A DNA stretch of 64,000 nucleotides, from the NCBI RefSeq assembly GCF_030848505.1, contig NZ_JAVDDU010000004.1, positions 359,915 to 423,914 on the forward strand. Direction: 5' to 3'. The notes beneath the pieces were generated by a model. That model worked only from the letters and a program-made list of their open reading frames with translations, searched no databases and was not told the origin of the DNA. Shown here in pieces: positions 54,950-63,947 of the stretch. The position numbers and the translations under genes are program-made. This stretch comes from Marinimicrobium hydrolyticum. Lineage in GTDB: Bacteria > Pseudomonadota > Gammaproteobacteria > Pseudomonadales > Cellvibrionaceae. Every line of letters starts with the position of its first letter. Positions within the stretch are counted from its first letter, which is position 1.

Positions 54950-56215
54950 TCAAGAAAACCGCAACCCACCAATTTTCAGCCAGGGCAGCCTATAGCCCCC
55001 AAAGTCAGACACCTCCGAGCTTATGGCCTCTATGTCTTTCAGCATCTGAGCGACATTGCCGGTAATCATCGTTTCAGACAGGGCCTTGGTGCGCTCACCG
55101 TTTTCCAGCAGAAAGCTGTTTTTGATCACCCCAGAAAAGTCACCGTTCGGTGCTGGGCTGCCCATGGAAAGACGGCCGACCAAAGCTCCGCGCTGAACGC
55201 TTCTCTGCATGTCGGCCCGGCTGACATCACCGGCATCAATGCTGCAGCCATCAGTGACCGGGGTGTGCGCAATGCCGAGCTTACGGCTGCCGTAGTAGCT
55301 TGGCAGCTGACAAATCAGTCGGCCGGAGTCGATCAGAGTGACCGGGTCAATGATGAATCCTTCTGAATTGAAGGGCGCCTGGCCCGCGCCCTGGGGATGG
55401 TTCCGAATCGATAATGACGGTGCGCTAATGACTTCGCCGACGGCATTTTGGTAAACGGATGTTTGGCTAATCAGTGCACCATCACCGAGCTGACCGGTCA
55501 GCCAGCCGATCAGGTCCATCACCGCCATCGGCGTTAGCACAACGTCACCGGTAAACTTATCGCCCGCCATCTCGGTCTGGGTTTCCTGCACGCTGTTGGC
55601 CATCATCTGGTCGATGTCCAACACATCGGTCAGCCGCTCCGGTAGAGCGTCTAGCACGCCGTAGGTGTAGGTAAATGAGCTGCTGCCGTGGTCGTCCTTA
55701 CTGGAACCCATGATCACTACTTCATGTTTACCGACGGACGATGTGAGCTCGGTATCGAGCGTAGTAACCAAGGTGGTTCGTTCCAGAGTATGTTTGATGG
55801 AGCACTCTTCGATCTGAAACGTGGGGTACTGTTCAGCGCGAGCTTCCAGCAATGATTTGGCACTGCTCGCTATTGCCTCCCGATCGACAGACTGTGGCCC
55901 TTTCTCGAAGCTTCCCATCTGATTCGGTGCTACGGCATAGGCCTCATCTTGCGGCGAGGTCGTGACATCCCGTTTCAGGTCCGCGATGACTTGCTCAATG
56001 ACCGAGTCGTCTAGGCTGGATACGGAAGCCGTGACCCGCCGACAGTCCTGAATGGCCATCACGGCCAGCGATTGGCCCTGGGTGGTGCGCATGAGGCTGA
56101 CATGGTTGTGTGCAATATTGAGTTCGTTAACATCGGTTTCGGTAATGGTTACCCGGGCGTCATCAAATCCAGCACGGGTCAGCGCGCTCAGAATGGTTTT
56201 GGCTTGTGTCAGCAT
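54950..56215 (-). CDS. TldE/PmbA-family protein
   Basis: A 421-residue partner subunit of the TldD/TldE (PmbA) protease. It has the N-terminal TldD-like domain and a C-terminal segment rich in Gly (TPVTDGCSIDAGDVSR, NGDFSGVIKNSFLLENGE), but lacks the HExxxH motif, as expected for TldE. The heterodimer degrades unfolded peptides and matures some modified peptides and antitoxins. Its start overlaps the tldD stop by one base. No peptide precursor gene is visible beside it. Confidence 0.85.
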   Translation of the reverse strand: MLTQAKTILSALTRAGFDDARVTITETDVNELNIAHNHVSLMRTTQGQSLAVMAIQDCRRVTASVSSLDDSVIEQVIADLKRDVTTSPQDEAYAVAPNQMGSFEKGPQSVDREAIASSAKSLLEARAEQYPTFQIEECSIKHTLERTTLVTTLDTELTSSVGKHEVVIMGSSKDDHGSSSFTYTYGVLDALPERLTDVLDIDQMMANSVQETQTEMAGDKFTGDVVLTPMAVMDLIGWLTGQLGDGALISQTSVYQNAVGEVISAPSLSIRNHPQGAGQAPFNSEGFIIDPVTLIDSGRLICQLPSYYGSRKLGIAHTPVTDGCSIDAGDVSRADMQRSVQRGALVGRLSMGSPAPNGDFSGVIKNSFLLENGERTKALSETMITGNVAQMLKDIEAISSEVSDFGGYRLPWLKIGGLRFS

Positions 56216-57573
56216 TATTCACCTCCCAACTGTGCTTTCGCCCGTATGGCCGGGCCGCCCATGGATACCACCATCGGCTGTTTTTTGCCGCAGTAACCGG
56301 CACTGTTCCATTGCATGTCTTCAGACACGGCATCCACCGATTGCAGCATCTTGATGGCGGAGCCAGACAAAGTGGTGTCCTTGATGGAGCGGCCGAGTTT
56401 GCCGTTCTTGATTTCGTAGCCGAGCGTCACTCCGAACATGAACTCAGTCGTGGTGTCAGCCTGGCCGTTGCTGGTTTTCATAAGGTAGTAGCCGTCTTCG
56501 ACATCGGCAATCATGTCATCGAGCTTGCCGGTTCCGGGCAGAATCGCGGTATTGCGCATGCGGATCAGCGGTTCATCGTCGGGCGCATAGGCGCGGGCAT
56601 TGCCCGTGGCCTGGTTGCCGAACCGCGCTGCGGTTTCCCGGTTGTGCATAAAGTCAGTCAACATGCCGTCTTTGATCAAGGTGACGTCCCGCGCCGGGGT
56701 GCCTTCGTCATCGGCATAGACGGGAACCGTTAGCTCTGCACCCTCGTAGCTGTGAGCAAAATCGACCATGGTCACCAAATCACTCGCGATCCGTTGGCCG
56801 CGCATGTCTCCTGTTACGGCGCCGCCAAGAACCAGATCGGCCTCGCAGGGGTGACCCATGGCTTCATGAGCCAGAATACCCGCCAGATCGGACGCCATCA
56901 CAACTCTCTGCAGGCCGCCTTTGGCATGCACGGCTTCGCGTTTGGCTAACAGATGCTCATAAAGTCCGTCGAGTTGGGCTTCCACGGCCGTCATCGACAG
57001 GTCTAAATCTCCGAAACTGCCTTTGCCACTAATGAAGTGCCCCAGCTCGACTGGTTTGTCATTCTTGTCCTTCACCGTCAGCAGCAGATAGACCATGGCC
57101 CGAGAAATATTGTTATAAGCCCGCGCACCCAAGCTGTTCTGAACGTATTTATCGTGATACTCATCCAGCGCCACTGCAGTGACCGAGGCGACTTTGTCGT
57201 AGCGGCTGCGGGCCAAATCCGTCACCGACTGCAGCCACTCAATCAGCTGCTCTGAAGACCAGCCCGGTTTGCAAGCGATGCCATGCTCGCCTTGGTAAGC
57301 TGCCTCAGGCAGCGGCCGGCTCTGGCCACCGAATAACTGCATGGCTTTGGCGTTGGCGAGTGCGATGTTGCCGAGCGTGTCGGAACCGGTGGGTTGGGTG
57401 GCGGAGGCGAACCCCCAGTATCCGTTCTGATAGGCCCGGGCAGACTGACCATTCAAGTGCGAACTGTCGTTGGCCATTAGGTTGCCGTCGACCATCGCTA
57501 GCTTGCGCTTGCGCAGTTCGTGTTGACGGAATTCATTGTATTCACCGGCGGGAGTGAAATTTCCAAAAGACAT
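56215..57573 (-). CDS. TldD-family metalloprotease
   Basis: A 452-residue TldD-family protein with the catalytic motif LAHEAMGHPCEADL (HExxxH). Other landmarks are VPVYADDEGTPARDVTLIKDG and a downstream Cys-containing NSAGYCGKKQPMVVSMGGPAIR near the C terminus. It forms the protease with the TldE-like subunit. AAGGAG precedes the ATG at 57573; the frame is open 63 codons upstream without family similarity. It is shorter than E. coli TldD (481) and may be one of several copies in the genome. Confidence 0.87.
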   Translation of the reverse strand: MSFGNFTPAGEYNEFRQHELRKRKLAMVDGNLMANDSSHLNGQSARAYQNGYWGFASATQPTGSDTLGNIALANAKAMQLFGGQSRPLPEAAYQGEHGIACKPGWSSEQLIEWLQSVTDLARSRYDKVASVTAVALDEYHDKYVQNSLGARAYNNISRAMVYLLLTVKDKNDKPVELGHFISGKGSFGDLDLSMTAVEAQLDGLYEHLLAKREAVHAKGGLQRVVMASDLAGILAHEAMGHPCEADLVLGGAVTGDMRGQRIASDLVTMVDFAHSYEGAELTVPVYADDEGTPARDVTLIKDGMLTDFMHNRETAARFGNQATGNARAYAPDDEPLIRMRNTAILPGTGKLDDMIADVEDGYYLMKTSNGQADTTTEFMFGVTLGYEIKNGKLGRSIKDTTLSGSAIKMLQSVDAVSEDMQWNSAGYCGKKQPMVVSMGGPAIRAKAQLGGE

Positions 57574-58022
57574 GCGATGCTCCTTGCATTCGTAGATGCA
57601 CAGCAGCTTAGCAGGGCGCTTGTGGGAAGACAAAGCGAGAGAGGTAACCCTAGAAAGCGGACTTCCTGGGCTAGGCCAACACGGCTCCAACCTAAAGCTT
57701 GCCCTCCCGCCCCCAGAGGTATAATTTAGCGACATGGTGCCGAGGTATCCCGGCACAAACAAAGATAAAAACCCACAAATGGAGCCACTCCATGACTTAA
57801 GGGCTGCAACCCGTCGTTTAGATACCGGCGGTGCCCAGGCTTCTTCTTGTACCCCAATGTCTAATGGGCGTTTTTGTCCATCACGTTTGAACTCACGGGT
57901 AATGAAAAACCGAAGATGGTGCTAATGCCGTGAAACTCGGATATAACCAATAAAATAAGTTCGTTCCCTTTGGTCGCTTTACACTCTCAAGCTCGGACGG
58001 CACGTTGCATTAAGGAAGTTCT
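57574..58022. other. Intergenic region between tldD and the 58023 gene
   Basis: I see no convincing gene. A TATAAT box lies at 57720-57725 with TTGCCC at 57699-57704, a possible plus-strand promoter, and a small hairpin around GGTGCCGAGGTATCCCGGCAC follows. A 63-codon open frame at 57734-57925 has no recognisable product and is not called. Confidence 0.35.
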
Positions 58023-58466
58023 ATGTTCGGTGAACACAATAGACTAACGAAAACATCTTATTGGCTGCTCGCTATTAGCAGTCTTGCTGGCTTCGTCTTT
58101 ATGGCGTTAGTTCTTCCGCAACTTGCATGGGATACACCATGGATTTCATATGCACTAGTGACGGCTCTAGGCCTCATGCTGGTTCTCAATACCTACTTCG
58201 CTTACCTTATCTATAAGCGGAGTTTAAAAGCATTAAAATTGTGCTTGTGGCTTTATGGTTTGCAAATCATCGGTTTTGAGACGGAGAACTGGGCGCTGAG
58301 TTTAAACTTTGGAATGAATGTGTCCGTAAGCTGGATGTATAAATCAACTGAGGTAACAATCAACTTGCTTGCCATAGTAATATTTGTGGTCATATTTCTT
58401 GCGTATCGCAGTGTAAGGAGTGCCAACAAGTCAATCAACTACGAGCCTTTGGCGCCGGACAGCTAA
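58023..58466 (+). CDS. Small membrane protein of unknown function
   Basis: A 147-residue protein with four hydrophobic helices (WLLAISSLAGFVFMALVLP, SYALVTALGLMLVLNTYFAYLI, LCLWLYGLQIIGFE, INLLAIVIFVVIFLAY). It contains no motif I recognise. The region is richer in A and T than the core genes. It has no close neighbours on the same strand. Confidence 0.6.
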   Translation: MFGEHNRLTKTSYWLLAISSLAGFVFMALVLPQLAWDTPWISYALVTALGLMLVLNTYFAYLIYKRSLKALKLCLWLYGLQIIGFETENWALSLNFGMNVSVSWMYKSTEVTINLLAIVIFVVIFLAYRSVRSANKSINYEPLAPDS

Positions 58467-58539
58467 AAGTGTGGAGTCGCGACAATGTGACCGGTCATTG
58501 AGTGCTGCATGCGAGTTAGCCGTCAATTAGGAGTGGCTT

Positions 58540-59091
58540 TCACGCTACAATAAGTAGAAAGAAAGCGGTTAGCACGGTAGTAAACATCAACAAACATTGG
58601 CTAATAATGAGTGCTGAGCACGTGATCAAAGGCCAGCGCGTCATTGCTGCTGTGCACTTACTTGTTGTGGATACAGATGAAAGACTCCATACCACTAGAA
58701 AAAACACCGACCAGAGTGTTGTGAGAAGTGCGATTGATTTTATTCCAGGCGGCGTATCTATAAGTGAAACGGCGCTAGTTAAGACCAGCAATACACAGAG
58801 AATCCAACGATATGGGTGCACTTTTCGAGCCATTCTCGTATAGAGGCCTAAAGCCTTGGTAAGCATTGACTCGGCACTGCCTGATGACGCTGCCCGATTG
58901 TGATTCATAAAGGGAGCGATGAAATAGTATAAAACCCAAGCAGGCCATGAAATCAACAAGCAGGCGGCTAGCCATAGAGTCCGTTCTTGATGTTGAACCC
59001 GATTGTCCAGAGCAATGGCGAACAAAGGCAGCAGCCAGACGGTTAAAAAGGCAGCAGCCGTTAGCGCTTGGTAGAAAGCTAAATTGGACAC
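58540..59091 (-). CDS. Membrane protein of unknown function
   Basis: A 183-residue protein with four or five predicted membrane helices (AAFLTVWLLPLFAIAL, LLISWPAWVLYYFIAPF, WILCVLLVLTSAVSLI, LLTTLWSVFFLVVWSL, and a C-terminal one). It shows no recognisable family. It converges with the preceding small membrane gene; both may belong to a recently acquired or fast-evolving patch. Confidence 0.6.
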   Translation of the reverse strand: MSNLAFYQALTAAAFLTVWLLPLFAIALDNRVQHQERTLWLAACLLISWPAWVLYYFIAPFMNHNRAASSGSAESMLTKALGLYTRMARKVHPYRWILCVLLVLTSAVSLIDTPPGIKSIALLTTLWSVFFLVVWSLSSVSTTSKCTAAMTRWPLITCSALIISQCLLMFTTVLTAFFLLIVA

Positions 59092-59447
59092 GTATGTTAG
59101 TTCCAGAAGTGCACGGCGTCAGTTGAAAGTTGTTTACAATGCATATTCGCTACAAATCCCGCAGCTATTAACACCGCGTAGCTTTGGCATATTTTTCATA
59201 CTCTACCTACCGGGTGTCGATGTATTTGGCACCAGCTAAGGTTCTCAGAAATCGGACCAAGAGTCTAATGGCAATGATTTGTTACTGAATTGCTGTAGAT
59301 CACACACAAATCGCAAAACCGGTGGGGCCTGCCCGTCCTGCAGCAGCCGAAAGGTGCGCGCTCCCTAAACAATAGGTTCTCGTATCATTCGGTGCTGGGT
59401 GGGCGGCGCCGGCCGACCACAGATAGCTAACCAGGGCTAACGAAGAG
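59092..59447. other. Intergenic region without recognised content
   Basis: About 350 bases between two minus-strand genes. I found no convincing open frame, RNA gene or repeat. It should hold the promoter of the 58540-59091 gene and the end of the DUF3224 transcript. Confidence 0.3.
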
Positions 59448-59915
59448 TCAAAACTGGTAATCGAACTGATAGCGATGCACGCCATCGTCTATTTCGATGC
59501 TCATGCTGCCACTCAACCCTTTCAGTTTGCCGGTGCCTGAATCGGGTACCACTTCCAGCTTTAAGTAATCTTTGCCGTTTTTCATTGTGCCGAAGTGCTG
59601 CAGCACAAAGCTGCCACTTCTGCCGTCCAATTCGCCGCTCACTTGCTCTAGCGCCACGTAGCCAGCTGAGCCTTGGAGCGGAGTCCTGGCGCTTAACATC
59701 TCGCCCTGACTGATCGCTTTAAGGTCGCCCTCGAAGGTCTTATCAATGGTCATGCGGCCCAGCCGATTGCCATCGGTGCCTGGGTTGTAGGATTCTTTGG
59801 GGTCGAGCTGAACCGTAAAGGTGCCTTTGGCTTGCATTGGATGGCTTCCTGTAAGTTGGGAATTGACCTGAAGTGCGAATAATCCGATTATGCCCGCGAG
59901 CAAGATCTTTTTCAT
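59448..59915 (-). CDS. DUF3224-type exported protein
   Basis: A 155-residue protein with a signal peptide (MKKILLAGIIGLFALQV). The mature part is a beta-barrel-like domain of the DUF3224 family: AKGTFTVQLDPKESY, GRMTIDKTFEGDLKAISQGEML, GYVALEQVSGELDGRSGSFVLQHFGTM and the closing GSMSIEIDDGVHRYQFDY. The function is unknown; the fold is related to allene-oxide-cyclase-like barrels. I chose the ATG at 59915 for the signal peptide; the frame is open far upstream into the divergent AraC gene. It is divergent from the AraC gene, with only 6 bases between the starts. Confidence 0.8.
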   Translation of the reverse strand: MKKILLAGIIGLFALQVNSQLTGSHPMQAKGTFTVQLDPKESYNPGTDGNRLGRMTIDKTFEGDLKAISQGEMLSARTPLQGSAGYVALEQVSGELDGRSGSFVLQHFGTMKNGKDYLKLEVVPDSGTGKLKGLSGSMSIEIDDGVHRYQFDYQF

Positions 59916-59921
59916 AAAACA

Positions 59922-60818
59922 ATGACCAATAGAAGGGATCAGAATCATCCTATCCTTCTCGAGCGCTCTAGCCTTGTAAATATGCGACAACCTCCAGATC
60001 AGAACAGTATCGCCCAGGAAGCGCGCGGGCTGATCAACCGGCAGGAGAGCGCTCGCCGGTTTTCGCTTGAGCGCTTCGAGCCCTGCCCTGAGTTGCAGCA
60101 ACTGGTCGAACACTACTGGTTGGTACACTGGGATTTGACCGGCAAACCCGACTACCTGCAACAGAACCTTCCCCACCCAAGTCAGCATTTGGTGATCGAC
60201 CCCCAAAATGGTAGCGGCCTTCGCGGGGTAATTAAGCGCAGCTTCCAATATCGGCTAACGGGTAAAGGGCAAGTATTTGGGGTCAAATTCCGCCCGGGTG
60301 CTTTCAGCGCCTTTTATCCGGATTCGATGCATAAGTTGACCGACCGAACGCTTGCGTTAAAAGATTTTTGGGGTGAAGAGGCATCCCAATGGGAAACGAT
60401 GCTCAAAGAGCGCTTGAGTGCGGCACTCGTCAGAGCTATGGATCGTAAGCTGTCGGGTATGGAGCCAAATCTGGATGAAGCGGCCCGAGAGGCGGGGCAA
60501 CTGGTGCGCGCCATTGAGCAACACCCGGACATTTGTTCTGCCCACCAAGTGGCCACCTATGGAACTGTGTCGGTGCGCCGCGTGCAGCGATTGTTCCAGC
60601 GTTACATCGGAGTAAGCCCTAAGTGGGTCATTGAACGCTACCGAATGATTGAAGCGATAGAGGCAATCAACAACGCTGGTTCAGTGAATCTGACCGAACT
60701 TAGCCACCGGCTGGGCTATTTCGATCAGGCCCATTTCAGCAAGGCTTTTGCCGCGCTGGTCGGCGTTCCACCCTCTCAGTGCAAGTCTAAGCCGCCAGAG
60801 CAGTCCCACCACCGGTAG
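59922..60818 (+). CDS. AraC-family transcriptional regulator
   Basis: A 298-residue regulator. The N-terminal sensory part (about 45-190, ELQQLVEHYWLVHWDL, VFGVKFRPGAFSAFYP) is of the DUF6597 type seen in AraC proteins; the C-terminal HTH (about 195-290) has VSVRRVQRLFQRYIGVSPKWVIERYR and LSHRLGYFDQAHFSKAFAALVGVPPSQ. It probably controls the divergent DUF3224 gene. The ATG at 59982 is an alternative start, because conserved sequence begins after it and the upstream one nearly abuts the divergent gene. Confidence 0.85.
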   Translation: MTNRRDQNHPILLERSSLVNMRQPPDQNSIAQEARGLINRQESARRFSLERFEPCPELQQLVEHYWLVHWDLTGKPDYLQQNLPHPSQHLVIDPQNGSGLRGVIKRSFQYRLTGKGQVFGVKFRPGAFSAFYPDSMHKLTDRTLALKDFWGEEASQWETMLKERLSAALVRAMDRKLSGMEPNLDEAAREAGQLVRAIEQHPDICSAHQVATYGTVSVRRVQRLFQRYIGVSPKWVIERYRMIEAIEAINNAGSVNLTELSHRLGYFDQAHFSKAFAALVGVPPSQCKSKPPEQSHHR

Positions 60819-60885
60819 AGCCAATTAGATATATACTGGGCGGAAGCAGATCGACATTGGCTCCAAGGAAGAGGGATTTCGACCC

Positions 60886-61818
60886 ATGTTTTCCAAGTTT
60901 TACGACAAACTCCCCGCTCCGGTGAAGCACTGGCTCGGCATTCTCGGTTCCGCAATCCAGAATTGGTTGGGGAGCCAAGCCTTTATTTACGCCGCTGCAC
61001 TGGCTTTCTTCACCGTTTTTTCCATCGCGCCGATTCTGGTCGTGGTTGTCACGCTGGTCGGGTTGGTTATGGGCGAGCGGGCAGTCCAGGGGCAGCTCTT
61101 CGAACAGCTTGAGGGGACTATTGGGCCGGAAGCGGCCGGGTTGGTTGAGACTGCGGTGATCAATTCTCAGATCGATCAGAGTGGCATCTGGCCTGCGCTG
61201 ATCGGGATTGTCGCCACCGTTGTCGGTGCCACCACGGTTTTCGCACAGATGCAGGCGTCCCTGAATCAGATTTGGGGCGTCGCGCCAAAACCTACCGCAA
61301 GCAGCATGTGGATCTACGTCAAAAGCCGGTTGATGTCGCTGACCATCGTTCTGGCGATCGGGTTTACCTTAATGGTCTCGCTCGTGCTGTCAGTGGCTCT
61401 GCGTGCCGTTATGGCGTTTGCAGAGGGATGGCTGCCGATCCCTGCCTGGGCAATGGTGGGTACGGAGATAATCCTGTCGCTGTTCGTGGTGACATTTTTG
61501 TTCGCGGCTATGTTTAAGATCCTGCCTGACGTGCGGCTGTCCTGGCGCGACGTTCTGCTCGGTGCGTTCATCACCGCCCTGCTGTTCACGGTGGGCCGTT
61601 CCTTGATCGCCCTCTACTTAGCCTACACAGCAACGGCATCCGCTTACGGCGCCGCCGGCTCTCTGGCGTTGCTCCTGCTCTGGGTAAATTATTCCTCCAT
61701 GATCCTCCTGTTCGGCGCGGCGTTTACGCGCGCGCACGTCGAAGGCAGAGGCAAACCCATTCGGCCCAAAAGCACAGCGGTGTGCGTGCATCACGAATTG
61801 ATTGAGGACGTAAAATAA
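60886..61818 (+). CDS. YihY/BrkB-family membrane protein
   Basis: A 310-residue membrane protein with about six helices. Typical segments are ALAFFTVFSIAPILVVVVTLVG, GATTVFAQMQASLNQIWGV, ILPDVRLSWRDVLLGAFITALLFTVGRSLIALYLAY, and AAGSLALLLLWVNYSSMILLFGAAFTRAH. The YihY/BrkB (once called ribonuclease BN) family is widespread and its function is unsettled. It stands alone on its strand, 67 bases after the AraC gene. Confidence 0.9.
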   Translation: MFSKFYDKLPAPVKHWLGILGSAIQNWLGSQAFIYAAALAFFTVFSIAPILVVVVTLVGLVMGERAVQGQLFEQLEGTIGPEAAGLVETAVINSQIDQSGIWPALIGIVATVVGATTVFAQMQASLNQIWGVAPKPTASSMWIYVKSRLMSLTIVLAIGFTLMVSLVLSVALRAVMAFAEGWLPIPAWAMVGTEIILSLFVVTFLFAAMFKILPDVRLSWRDVLLGAFITALLFTVGRSLIALYLAYTATASAYGAAGSLALLLLWVNYSSMILLFGAAFTRAHVEGRGKPIRPKSTAVCVHHELIEDVK

Positions 61819-61986
61819 AGGGAGTACCTGTTATAAAGGGCCATTAGCAGGGCAATACTTATAATTCCCGTAAATTGAGAAATTGATGGGCTTCGCGCCC
61901 TCACTTACAACGAAGTAAAGATACCGATTGCGACAAAGCCAAATAGATAGAGCGCGCCAGGCCATACCAGTCAAGAATCTCTAGGG

Positions 61987-62460
61987 TTAGAGGTCTTCCA
62001 GTGACTCAAAAACAATCGCGCCGGGCCCATGCTCGCCCGCCACGTCATCTGGATTGCTCAGCGGGCAAGTTTCCATTGAGAGACAGCCGCAACCGATGCA
62101 GTCATCCAATTGATCTCGTAGCCGTTTGAGTTGTTCAATTCGTGCGTCCAATTGATTCTGCCAGAGTGTGGACAGTTTCTGCCAATCATTCATGGTGGGC
62201 GTGCGCCGTTTGGGTAGGGCGGATAACGCCTTGGCGATATCTGCCAACGGTATACCCAGGCGTTGCGCGGTTTTGATGACCGCCACTCGTCGCAGGACGT
62301 CTCTGGAATAGCGCCGCTGGCCACCGGCATTTCGCGAGCTTTTGATTAACCCCTTCGTTTCGTAAAAACGCAGCGCCGATGCGGCGATACCACTGCGCTT
62401 TTCCACTTGGCCGATAGTTAGCACGCCGCCTTCGACCTTATAGCTTTGATTGTCGTTCAT
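61987..62460 (-). CDS. soxR: SoxR-type redox-sensing MerR regulator
   Basis: A 157-residue MerR protein. The winged helix (about 13-80) has [26 protein letters not shown], and the cluster-binding loop near 120-135 reads [12 protein letters not shown] (Cys-x2-Cys-x-Cys-x5-Cys), the SoxR [2Fe-2S] pattern. The end ([12 protein letters not shown]) is also SoxR-like. Oxidation of the cluster by redox-cycling compounds switches on the target promoter. ATG at 62460 follows GGAAGG. No soxS is present; outside enterics SoxR usually controls adjacent genes, here probably those starting at 62569. Confidence 0.9.
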   Translation of the reverse strand: MNDNQSYKVEGGVLTIGQVEKRSGIAASALRFYETKGLIKSSRNAGGQRRYSRDVLRRVAVIKTAQRLGIPLADIAKALSALPKRRTPTMNDWQKLSTLWQNQLDARIEQLKRLRDQLDDCIGCGCLSMETCPLSNPDDVAGEHGPGAIVFESLEDL

Positions 62461-62508
62461 CAATCATTCCTTCCAGTTGCTCTGCATGGCAATAAAACAA
62501 ACCCTTGA

Positions 62509-62526
62509 CTTAAAGTCAACTTTAAG
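62509..62526. promoter_or_regulatory. SoxR-type operator in divergent promoter
   Basis: CTTAAAGT-CA-ACTTTAAG is a perfect 8-base inverted repeat that directly follows TTGACT (62505-62510, a -35 box on the plus strand) and precedes possible -10 sequences at 62527-62535. MerR-family activators bind such dyads inside over-long spacers. Confidence 0.6.
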
Positions 62527-62568
62527 TATTAGGCTCCTCCCTTCAATCACTTAAACGAGGATCCAATC

Positions 62569-63246
62569 ATGAAACAAGTACAGCCCGATGTATGGGAAAC
62601 GGAAACTCAAAGCCCGTTTCCCGGTTTGAATACTCACGCCTACCTACTGACTCGCGATGACGGCAACGTGCTGTTTTACAACACAGGCCATCTCCACGAA
62701 GTGGAAAATTTAGCGCAACACGGCGGAGTGGCCCGCCAGTATTTAAGTCACGAAGACGAGTTGGGCGATACTCTAAACACAATTGCCGAGCGCTATGGGT
62801 CACTTCTCGTGGGGCATCGTGAAGAGGAAGCGTCTTTTGCCAAGGTACGTACGCCAGACATATTCATCGAACGGCGGGAGATTCACATGGGAAATATCGA
62901 AGTCATTCCAACGCCGGGCCACAGTGCGGGGAGCACCTGCTTCTTAGTCCGATCACCCACCGGGAAAACCTACTTGTTTACCGGAGACACTCTATACCTA
63001 GACAAACACAATCGCTGGACGGCGGGCTTTATTAAGAGTGTACACACCGAAGGTGACCGACCCGTATTAGCTGAGAGCTTGCGGTTGCTAGCTACCTTAA
63101 AACCAGATGTGGTTTTCGGTAGCGCCTTCGTAGGCGAGCACGGGTTTGAGGATGTATCTGACGGCAGTTGGCCAGAGAAGGTCGATCAGGCGTTAGGGCG
63201 TCTTCTCAAGGACGCTCCCAAGCAGGCCCGCGAGGTGAATTCATGA
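62569..63246 (+). CDS. Metallo-beta-lactamase-fold hydrolase with altered metal site
   Basis: A 225-residue MBL-fold protein. TPGHSAGSTCFL and FTGDTLYLD are the second and third metal motifs. The first, normally HxHxDH, reads YLSHEDELGD, so at least one histidine is missing and the metal site or reaction may differ. The substrate is not predictable. It is probably controlled by the SoxR-like protein through the shared intergenic region. The stop overlaps the SDR start (ATGA). Confidence 0.82.
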   Translation: MKQVQPDVWETETQSPFPGLNTHAYLLTRDDGNVLFYNTGHLHEVENLAQHGGVARQYLSHEDELGDTLNTIAERYGSLLVGHREEEASFAKVRTPDIFIERREIHMGNIEVIPTPGHSAGSTCFLVRSPTGKTYLFTGDTLYLDKHNRWTAGFIKSVHTEGDRPVLAESLRLLATLKPDVVFGSAFVGEHGFEDVSDGSWPEKVDQALGRLLKDAPKQAREVNS

Positions 63247-63947
63247 CGATACTTGTAGTAGGAGGAAGTCGCGGGCTGGGTAAAGCGCTGGTGGAAGGCT
63301 TACTGGGTGAGGGTAAGAACGTAGTAGCCGTGGCCCGGTCGGCACCGAGCGCGTCGGGGCTAGAGCAATCGTCCCAGTTGAGTTGGATTGAGGCGGATCT
63401 TTCCAATCCGAGAGTTGCTGCCGATGTCATAGTCCAGAGTTGTCCAGAGCAATTGGATGCAATTATCTACAACGTTGGAATCTGGGAGACAAACGCTTTT
63501 GAGGACAACTACGATTTTTTGCAGGATACCGACGACGAGATTGTCAATCTGGTGAACGTCAATGTCATCGCATTGATTTTGCTCTTAAAGCGTTTGCTGC
63601 CACGAGTTCTGCTGGCGCCAAAGCCGCAGATTATCTTAGCCGGATCCACATCGGCATTGCCGAACTGTGGCAGCCCCGAAGTTACCTTTGGTGCTACTAA
63701 ATGCGCGTTGAACGGAATTGCCGAAGCGCTGCGCGAGGGTTACAGGAGCCAAGGTCTGGCGGTAACGTGTTTACAGTTGGGCTACCTGAACACGGGTGAT
63801 TGGGCTGACGACGAAAACATCGAAAATACAAACTCGCTGATTCCTCTGCAAGATGTAGTTGCCATGGTGTGTGCCGTATTGAATCTGTCGGAAGCGTCTT
63901 ACATTCGTACGCTGGTAATGCCAGCGCGAATGGATGGGAGGTTTTAA
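63243..63947 (+). CDS. Short-chain dehydrogenase/reductase
   Basis: A 234-residue SDR with cofactor loop VVGGSRGLGKALVEGL, a catalytic-type segment ILAGSTSALPNCGSPEVTFGATKCALNG in which the usual YxxxK tyrosine is replaced by FGATK, and NVG at the active-site Asn position (IIYNVGIWE). Loss of the Tyr suggests a changed or absent redox activity. It is translationally coupled to the MBL gene upstream and to a gene starting at 63947. Confidence 0.82.
   Translation: MTILVVGGSRGLGKALVEGLLGEGKNVVAVARSAPSASGLEQSSQLSWIEADLSNPRVAADVIVQSCPEQLDAIIYNVGIWETNAFEDNYDFLQDTDDEIVNLVNVNVIALILLLKRLLPRVLLAPKPQIILAGSTSALPNCGSPEVTFGATKCALNGIAEALREGYRSQGLAVTCLQLGYLNTGDWADDENIENTNSLIPLQDVVAMVCAVLNLSEASYIRTLVMPARMDGRF

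Noticed and set aside
57734..57925. A 63-codon open frame after the TATAAT box upstream of tldD
   Set aside because: No ribosome-binding site or family match; composition looks non-coding.
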